From Acidimicrobiia bacterium (lineage in GTDB: Bacteria; Actinomycetota; Acidimicrobiia; Acidimicrobiales; Bin134), in NCBI GenBank assembly GCA_022827405.1, contig JAJDTA010000017.1, positions 1-35,082 of the forward strand: DNA of 35,082 bases, read 5' to 3'. Every line of letters starts with the position of its first letter. The stretch's first letter is position 1. Under the pieces are notes generated by a model, which worked only from the letters and a program-made list of their open reading frames with translations, was not told the origin of the DNA and did not search any database. The position numbers and the translations under genes were made by a program. Below are positions 31,048-35,082 of this stretch, piece by piece.

Positions 31048-32289
31048 ATGACATATTCGACGAACCCGGCCTCATTCCTATGGGGCGCGGCCACCGCTGG
31101 CCACCAGATCGAAGGTAACAACACCAATAGCGACACATGGTTCCTCGAGCACGTTGAGCCGACGGTGTTCGCCGAACCGTCCGGGGCGGCGTGCAATTCG
31201 TTCGAACGGTGGGAGGACGACCTCGCGCTCGTCGCCGGAATGGGTTTGAACAGCTACCGGTTTTCGGTGGAGTGGGCCAGGATCGAGCCGAACCCGGGAG
31301 AGTTCAGCACCGCCGCCCTCGACCACTATGAGCGGATCGTCGACGGCTGTCTTGAGCGGGACCTCGCTCCGGTCATTACCTACAATCACTTCACCGCCCC
31401 GCACTGGTTTGGAGCTCGGGGCGGCTTCTTGGATGCCGATGCGCCGATGCGGTTCGCCACCTACTGCGCCAGGGTCACAGAGGCATTCGGTGACCGCATC
31501 GCTTACGGTCTCACCCTCAACGAGCCCCAGTTGCATCGCTTGCTGGCGTGGATCCCGCTTCCCGACTTCGTGTACGAGGCGAACAAAGCGACTCTTGCCG
31601 CGGCGTCAAAGGCCGCGGGCGTCGATCGGTACCGGGTGGCCAATGTCTGGATTCCAGCTGAGTTCGAGGAGTTTGACGATGGATTCGCAGCGGGACATGA
31701 GGCGGCCCGCGCCGCTATCAAGGCGGCCGTACCTGATCTTCCAATTGGCCTCAGCATCGCCATGTGCGACGACTGCGTTGTCGGCGACGACACGACCGTG
31801 CGTGATCGCAAGCGGGCGGAGTGCTACGACCGCTGGCTGGACATAGCTGCCAACGACGACTTCATCGGCGTACAGAACTATGAGCGACGCTGGTACGACG
31901 GTGACGGAGCCGTTGAGGTCGACTCGTCACTGCCATTGAACGACATGGGCTCGGCCGTCGAACCCGGTTCACTGGCCGGGGCGGCGGCCTACGCGTACGA
32001 GCGCTCCGGCGTCCCAGTTCTGGTAACCGAGCACGGGGTAGCGACCGACGACGACACCCTGCGAGCTGGCCTAATTCCACCCGCCCTCGACCAACTGATG
32101 GATCTTCGTGACGGTGGTGTCCCCCTGCTCGGGTACTTCCATTGGTCGCTCCTCGACAACTTCGAGTGGGTGTTCGGCTACAACCACCACCTCGGGCTGC
32201 ACGAGGTGGACTTCAAGACCTTTGTGCGCACACCAAAGCCGAGTGCCCGGGTCTACGCCGAAGTCGTTGCCCGCCACCAGGCAGGCTGA
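31048..32289 (+). CDS. glycoside hydrolase family 1 (beta-glucosidase-like)
   Basis: A 413-residue retaining beta-glycosidase with a TIM-barrel. FLWGAATAGHQIEG opens the fold. SYRFSVEWARIEP near 70-82 and ITYNHFTAPHWF near 110 line the sugar pocket. The acid/base is Glu 159 in LTLNEP and the nucleophile is Glu 328 in LVTEHGV, where most GH1 enzymes have TENG. FHWSLLDNFEWVFGYNHHLGLHEVD provides the aglycone-site tryptophans. There is no signal peptide, so it acts on imported substrate. GGAGGA precedes the ATG. As the last gene of an ABC uptake operon it probably releases glucose and an aglycone from the transported glycoside. At about 410 residues it is somewhat shorter than typical 450-residue members. 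Confidence 0.92.
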   Translation: MTYSTNPASFLWGAATAGHQIEGNNTNSDTWFLEHVEPTVFAEPSGAACNSFERWEDDLALVAGMGLNSYRFSVEWARIEPNPGEFSTAALDHYERIVDGCLERDLAPVITYNHFTAPHWFGARGGFLDADAPMRFATYCARVTEAFGDRIAYGLTLNEPQLHRLLAWIPLPDFVYEANKATLAAASKAAGVDRYRVANVWIPAEFEEFDDGFAAGHEAARAAIKAAVPDLPIGLSIAMCDDCVVGDDTTVRDRKRAECYDRWLDIAANDDFIGVQNYERRWYDGDGAVEVDSSLPLNDMGSAVEPGSLAGAAAYAYERSGVPVLVTEHGVATDDDTLRAGLIPPALDQLMDLRDGGVPLLGYFHWSLLDNFEWVFGYNHHLGLHEVDFKTFVRTPKPSARVYAEVVARHQAG

Positions 32290-32294
32290 CCGGT

Positions 32295-33407
32295 TCAACG
32301 CCACACGTTGTTTGCAACCGCGACGACATGTCGGAGCTTGGCCCACTGCTGGTCCTCGGTCATGACGTTGCCGTGAACCGTCGAAGAAAACCCGCACTGC
32401 GGGCTGAGACAGAGCTGGTCAATTGCGACATAGCCACTGGCGTCATCGATCCTTGACTTGAGGTCGTCAGGATCTTCGAGCTCGGGGAACTTAGAGGTCA
32501 CCAGCCCGAGCACAACGGTCTTGTCTTCGGGAACAAATCGCAACGGAGCGAAGTCGCCGGAACGCTCGTCGTCGTATTCCAGGAAGTAGGCGTCGACGTC
32601 GAGTTCGCTGAACAACACTTCAGCCACCGGTTCGTACCCACCGCTAGCAAAATAGGTGCTGCGAAAGTTGCCACGACAGAGGTGAATACAGACCGTGAGA
32701 TCGTCGGGGCAACCTTCAAGGGCCGCATTGATCAGCGCCGCATAGGTTTGAGGGAGCGCATTGGGGTCGTCCCCTCGATCGATGGCGCCTTGACGCATGC
32801 CAGGATCGCAAAGGTACGCCAGGTTGGTATCGTCGAGTTGCACATAGCGACATCCGGCGGCGTAGAGCGCGGCGAGTTCGTCCCGATATACCTTCGCGAG
32901 ATCCTCGAAAAACGAATCGAGGTAGGGGTACGACACGATGTCTATTCCGGCGCGTCCTCCCCGGAAATGCGCCATCGTCGGCGACGGGATTGTGACTTTG
33001 GTGAGGCAGCCCGCCGGTGTGTGACTGGAGACGAATTCATAGTCGGCGACCTGAATCGGATGGTCGTGAGTGAGTCTGCCGGTCACTGTGATCCGCGGAG
33101 GCGCCTGATGAACGGTCTCTTCCGAGTCGGACGTCGCCGCGATCATGCCCTCGACTGTGATACCGCCAAGCTGCTGGAGGAAGTCCAGGTGGAACCACTC
33201 TCTGCGAAACTCACCGTCGGTGATGCTACGGATACCAGTCTCGGCCAGACGATTGACCAAAGCAGCGATCTCGGTGTCTTCAACTACGCGCAGCCCAGCT
33301 GCATCGATCTGCCCAGCTTGGTGGTTCACCCGAGCTTGGAGGATTGTTGGCGTGCGCAGCAGGCTACCGACATGATCGGCTCGAAATGGGGGGTTGGTCT
33401 TGGACAT
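32295..33407 (-). CDS. MetE-like (cobalamin-independent methionine synthase II family) protein
   Basis: A 370-residue protein homologous to the C-terminal catalytic half of MetE. FRADHVGSLLRTP opens the barrel, TDGEFRREWFHLDFL lies near 65, YVQLDDTNLAYL near 195, and the zinc ligands are His and Cys in CIHLCRGNFRST and Cys in LCLSPQCGFSST. The N-terminal half of MetE is missing, as in the stand-alone family. Relatives include methyltransferases and epoxyalkane:coenzyme M transferase, which activate a thiol on zinc for alkyl transfer, so the acceptor is uncertain. Near aromatic O-demethylation genes it might handle methyl groups, a speculation. AAGGA precedes the ATG. It converges with the GH1 gene and is followed upstream by the ligC-type gene. 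Confidence 0.86.
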   Translation of the reverse strand: MSKTNPPFRADHVGSLLRTPTILQARVNHQAGQIDAAGLRVVEDTEIAALVNRLAETGIRSITDGEFRREWFHLDFLQQLGGITVEGMIAATSDSEETVHQAPPRITVTGRLTHDHPIQVADYEFVSSHTPAGCLTKVTIPSPTMAHFRGGRAGIDIVSYPYLDSFFEDLAKVYRDELAALYAAGCRYVQLDDTNLAYLCDPGMRQGAIDRGDDPNALPQTYAALINAALEGCPDDLTVCIHLCRGNFRSTYFASGGYEPVAEVLFSELDVDAYFLEYDDERSGDFAPLRFVPEDKTVVLGLVTSKFPELEDPDDLKSRIDDASGYVAIDQLCLSPQCGFSSTVHGNVMTEDQQWAKLRHVVAVANNVWR

Positions 33408-33436
33408 TGACGCATTCCTTGCGTGGTCGGTTCAGC

Positions 33437-34381
33437 TCAGCTCCGAAGCTGCTGCTCAAGCTTGTGGAGCCACTTGTAGCAACTCATGACTTGGCGGACG
33501 GAGCTATTGGGCTCGCGGCCCTCGCGGATGGCGGCAATGAACTCACGGTCTTGGAGTTCGATGCCGTTCATGGAAACGTCGACATGAGACACGTCGATGG
33601 GTTCGTCGCGCCCTGTGAAGAGGTCGTCGTAGCGGGCAATGTAGGTGCCGGAATCGCCGATGTAGCGGAAAAATGTGCCGAACGGTCCATCGTTATTGAA
33701 CGAAAGTGAGAGCGTGAGGATCGAACCACCGCTGGTCTTCATCTGGATCGACATGTCCATGGCGATGCCGAGTTCGGGATGTTGGGGGCCTTCGAGCACA
33801 TTGGCCGCTACGATCTCCTCACCGACCTGGTAGGCGAATAGGTCCACCGTGTGGGCGGCGTGGTGCCAAAGCAGGTGATCGGTCCATGAACGAGGTTGTC
33901 CCAGGGCGTTGGTGTTGGTGCGCCTAAAGAAGTATGTCTGCACGTCCATCTGCTGGATGTTGAGCTCGCCAGCCTGGAGCTTGCTGCGCAGCCACTGATG
34001 CGACGGGTTGAAGCGCCGAGTGTGACCGACCATGGCCACAAGGCCCGAACGCTCCTGTGTAGCGAGCACGGCTTCCGCCTCGGCAAGCGAATCGGCGAGT
34101 GGGATCTCGACTTGGACGTGCTTGCCAGCCTCCATGCAGGCAATCGACTGGCGAGCGTGCATCGGAGTGGGGGTGGCCAGGATTACGGCGTCCACCTCGT
34201 CAATGTTCAGAGCCTCGTCGAGTTCGGTTCCCCAGTGGGCTATGCCGAATTCTTCGGCGACCTCGCGGGCGGTGTTGGACACGGGGTCGATGACCGACAT
34301 GACTTCGGCACCATCGATGGCGTCTATTCCCTCTAGGTGTTTGCGACCAAAGGCACCGGCACCAGCAAGGGCAAGCTTCAT
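33437..34381 (-). CDS. ligC: 4-carboxy-2-hydroxymuconate-6-semialdehyde dehydrogenase
   Basis: A 314-residue Gfo/Idh/MocA-family oxidoreductase. The N-terminal cofactor motif is LALAGAGAFGRKHLEG and the mid-section carries GKHVQVEIPLADSLAEA near 85, VAMVGHTRRFNPSHQW near 115 and NALGQPRSWTDHLLWHHAAH near 158. Those segments, and the FNNDGPFGTFFRYIGDSGTY block, agree closely with what I recall of Sphingobium LigC/Comamonas PmdC. That enzyme uses NAD(P) to oxidise the hemiacetal of the protocatechuate 4,5-cleavage product to 2-pyrone-4,6-dicarboxylate. GAGAGGATC precedes the ATG. It is divergent from a GalD-type tautomerase gene, another step of the same pathway, which strongly supports the assignment. 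The gene ends 29 bases before the MetE-like gene. Confidence 0.85.
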   Translation of the reverse strand: MKLALAGAGAFGRKHLEGIDAIDGAEVMSVIDPVSNTAREVAEEFGIAHWGTELDEALNIDEVDAVILATPTPMHARQSIACMEAGKHVQVEIPLADSLAEAEAVLATQERSGLVAMVGHTRRFNPSHQWLRSKLQAGELNIQQMDVQTYFFRRTNTNALGQPRSWTDHLLWHHAAHTVDLFAYQVGEEIVAANVLEGPQHPELGIAMDMSIQMKTSGGSILTLSLSFNNDGPFGTFFRYIGDSGTYIARYDDLFTGRDEPIDVSHVDVSMNGIELQDREFIAAIREGREPNSSVRQVMSCYKWLHKLEQQLRS

Positions 34382-34436
34382 CGTAGATCCTCTCGGCTTC
34401 CACTCGTGCAGATGATCTTGTCACCTGCCCGCCAGG

Positions 34437-34460
34437 AATGTCGACAATCTTGTTGACATT
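34437..34460. promoter_or_regulatory. 24-bp inverted repeat in the ligC/galD divergent promoter
   Basis: AATGTCGACAA (34437-34447) and TTGTTGACATT (34450-34460) are inverted 11-base arms with one mismatch and a 2-base centre. The site sits 55 bases from the ligC start and 15 bases before the galD start. The symmetry suits a dimeric repressor or activator; the TTGTnnACAA-like core resembles GntR/FCD-type operators. No regulator gene is visible nearby. Confidence 0.6.
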
Positions 34461-34475
34461 TGCGAAACTCGTCCA

Positions 34476-35082
34476 ATGGAAGACGGCATTCCTTGCATGA
34501 TCATGCGCGGTGGATCGTCCAAGGGGGCCTACTTCCTGCAAGAAGACTTGCCCACTGGTGCCGATGAGCGTGCTTCCCTGCTGCGTCGGATCATGGGCTC
34601 ACCAGACCCTCGCCAGATCGACGGGATTGGGGGGGCCCACCCACTCACGTCGAAGGTGGCAATTGTCGCGCCGTCTCCCGACGGAGAGGCCGATGTCGAC
34701 TATCTATTCCTCCAGGTCAACGTTGAAGACGACATAGTTTCCGACCGGCAGAACTGTGGCAACCTGCTTGCCGGCGTCGCCCCGTTTGCAATCGAACGAG
34801 GCGTCATCGATGCTCCCAGCGATGGCGAGGCGACGGTGAGGATCCGCATGCTCAACACCGACTCGATTGCCACTGCGCGGCTCGAAGTGCGCGACAGCGC
34901 CCCGGTCTACGACGGCGATATGACGATTTCGGGCGTGCCAGGAACCGCCGCAGCGATCTCTCTGGAGTTCGAGGAAATCGCCGGGAGCTCGGCCGCTGCG
35001 CTACTCCCGACCGGCAAGCCGTTTGATGAAGTCGAGGGCATCGCCTGCACGATGGTTGACAATGGCATGCCGGTGGTCGTGA
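34476..35082 (+). CDS. galD: 4-oxalomesaconate tautomerase, N-terminal part (partial)
   Basis: The frame opens at ATG 34476 and runs off the window after 202 codons. It belongs to the PrpF/diaminopimelate-epimerase-fold group: IPCMIMRGGSSKGAYFL near 5-21, RIMGSPDPRQIDGIGGAHPL near 40-59, SKVAIVAPS, DRQNCGNLLAGVAPFA near 95-110 (with a conserved Cys) and ALLPTGKPFDEVEG near 175. These match what I recall of GalD of Pseudomonas and LigU of Sphingobium, which interconvert the keto and enol forms of 4-oxalomesaconate in gallate and protocatechuate 4,5-cleavage. Divergence from the ligC-type gene supports this over PrpF of propionate metabolism. Genes for the remaining steps are expected just beyond the right edge. 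Confidence 0.85.
   Translation, partial: MEDGIPCMIMRGGSSKGAYFLQEDLPTGADERASLLRRIMGSPDPRQIDGIGGAHPLTSKVAIVAPSPDGEADVDYLFLQVNVEDDIVSDRQNCGNLLAGVAPFAIERGVIDAPSDGEATVRIRMLNTDSIATARLEVRDSAPVYDGDMTISGVPGTAAAISLEFEEIAGSSAAALLPTGKPFDEVEGIACTMVDNGMPVVV

Noticed and set aside
34453-34458. TTGACA in the ligC/galD spacer as the galD -35 box
   Set aside because: A -10 element at normal spacing would fall on or beyond the galD start codon, so the motif is better explained as part of the inverted repeat.

Overview
The window looks like a contig from a high-GC bacterium. Dense ATGA/GTGA overlaps, frequent GTG starts, a CCA-encoding tRNA-Ser gene and the general protein style suggest an actinobacterium of the Acidimicrobiia kind, possibly from environmental DNA. 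That assignment is an impression from the sequence, not a demonstrated classification.

Layout. (1) Positions 1-7217 are housekeeping-like: two tandem acyl-CoA dehydrogenases (the first cut by the window edge), a minus-strand operon of ABC exporter, xseA, xseB and a divergent Glu/Leu dehydrogenase-like protein, a CopC-domain membrane protein, tadA, and tRNA-Ser(CGA). (2) From 7348 the content becomes catabolic: a cupin protein, an FAH-family/alpha-beta-hydrolase pair, and a divergent cytochrome P450 whose heme loop resembles aromatic O-demethylases. (3) Positions 11442-19777 are one nine-gene minus-strand operon: FAD monooxygenase, extradiol dioxygenase, SDR, FAH hydrolase, carboxymuconolactone decarboxylase-like protein, second FAH, amidohydrolase, alpha/beta hydrolase and 3-hydroxyacyl-CoA dehydrogenase. 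It reads as a ring-hydroxylation and meta-cleavage pathway. (4) Positions 19748-24333 carry a cassette (MBL hydrolase, sulfatase, Rieske oxygenase) bounded by two near-identical 200-bp direct repeats. Each repeat holds the divergent monooxygenase/LysR promoter and a LysR-type operator. Broken pieces of a LysR gene, a second sulfatase and a second cupin lie at the cassette's edges and gene junctions. (5) The intact LysR regulator follows, then a peptide/oligosaccharide-type ABC uptake operon (binding protein, permease, a fused permease-ATPase, ATPase) ending in a GH1 beta-glucosidase. (6) The right end has a MetE-like methyltransferase, a LigC-type dehydrogenase and, divergently, the start of a 4-oxalomesaconate tautomerase gene. 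This is the signature of the protocatechuate 4,5-cleavage (or gallate) pathway, which probably continues beyond the window.

Taken together, the region could import plant-type glycosides, release aromatic aglycones (GH1, sulfatase), O-demethylate or hydroxylate them (P450, Rieske oxygenase, FAD monooxygenase), cleave the ring by extradiol chemistry and process the products to central metabolites. Enzyme families are well supported by visible motifs; substrates are inferred. The most unusual structural observation is the cassette inserted into the monooxygenase/LysR divergon. Its geometry is what a single-crossover (Campbell-type) integration of a circular DNA carrying a decayed copy of the same divergon would leave. 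No gene-free stretch exceeds 300 bases. No integrase, transposase, CRISPR array or rRNA gene was recognised.
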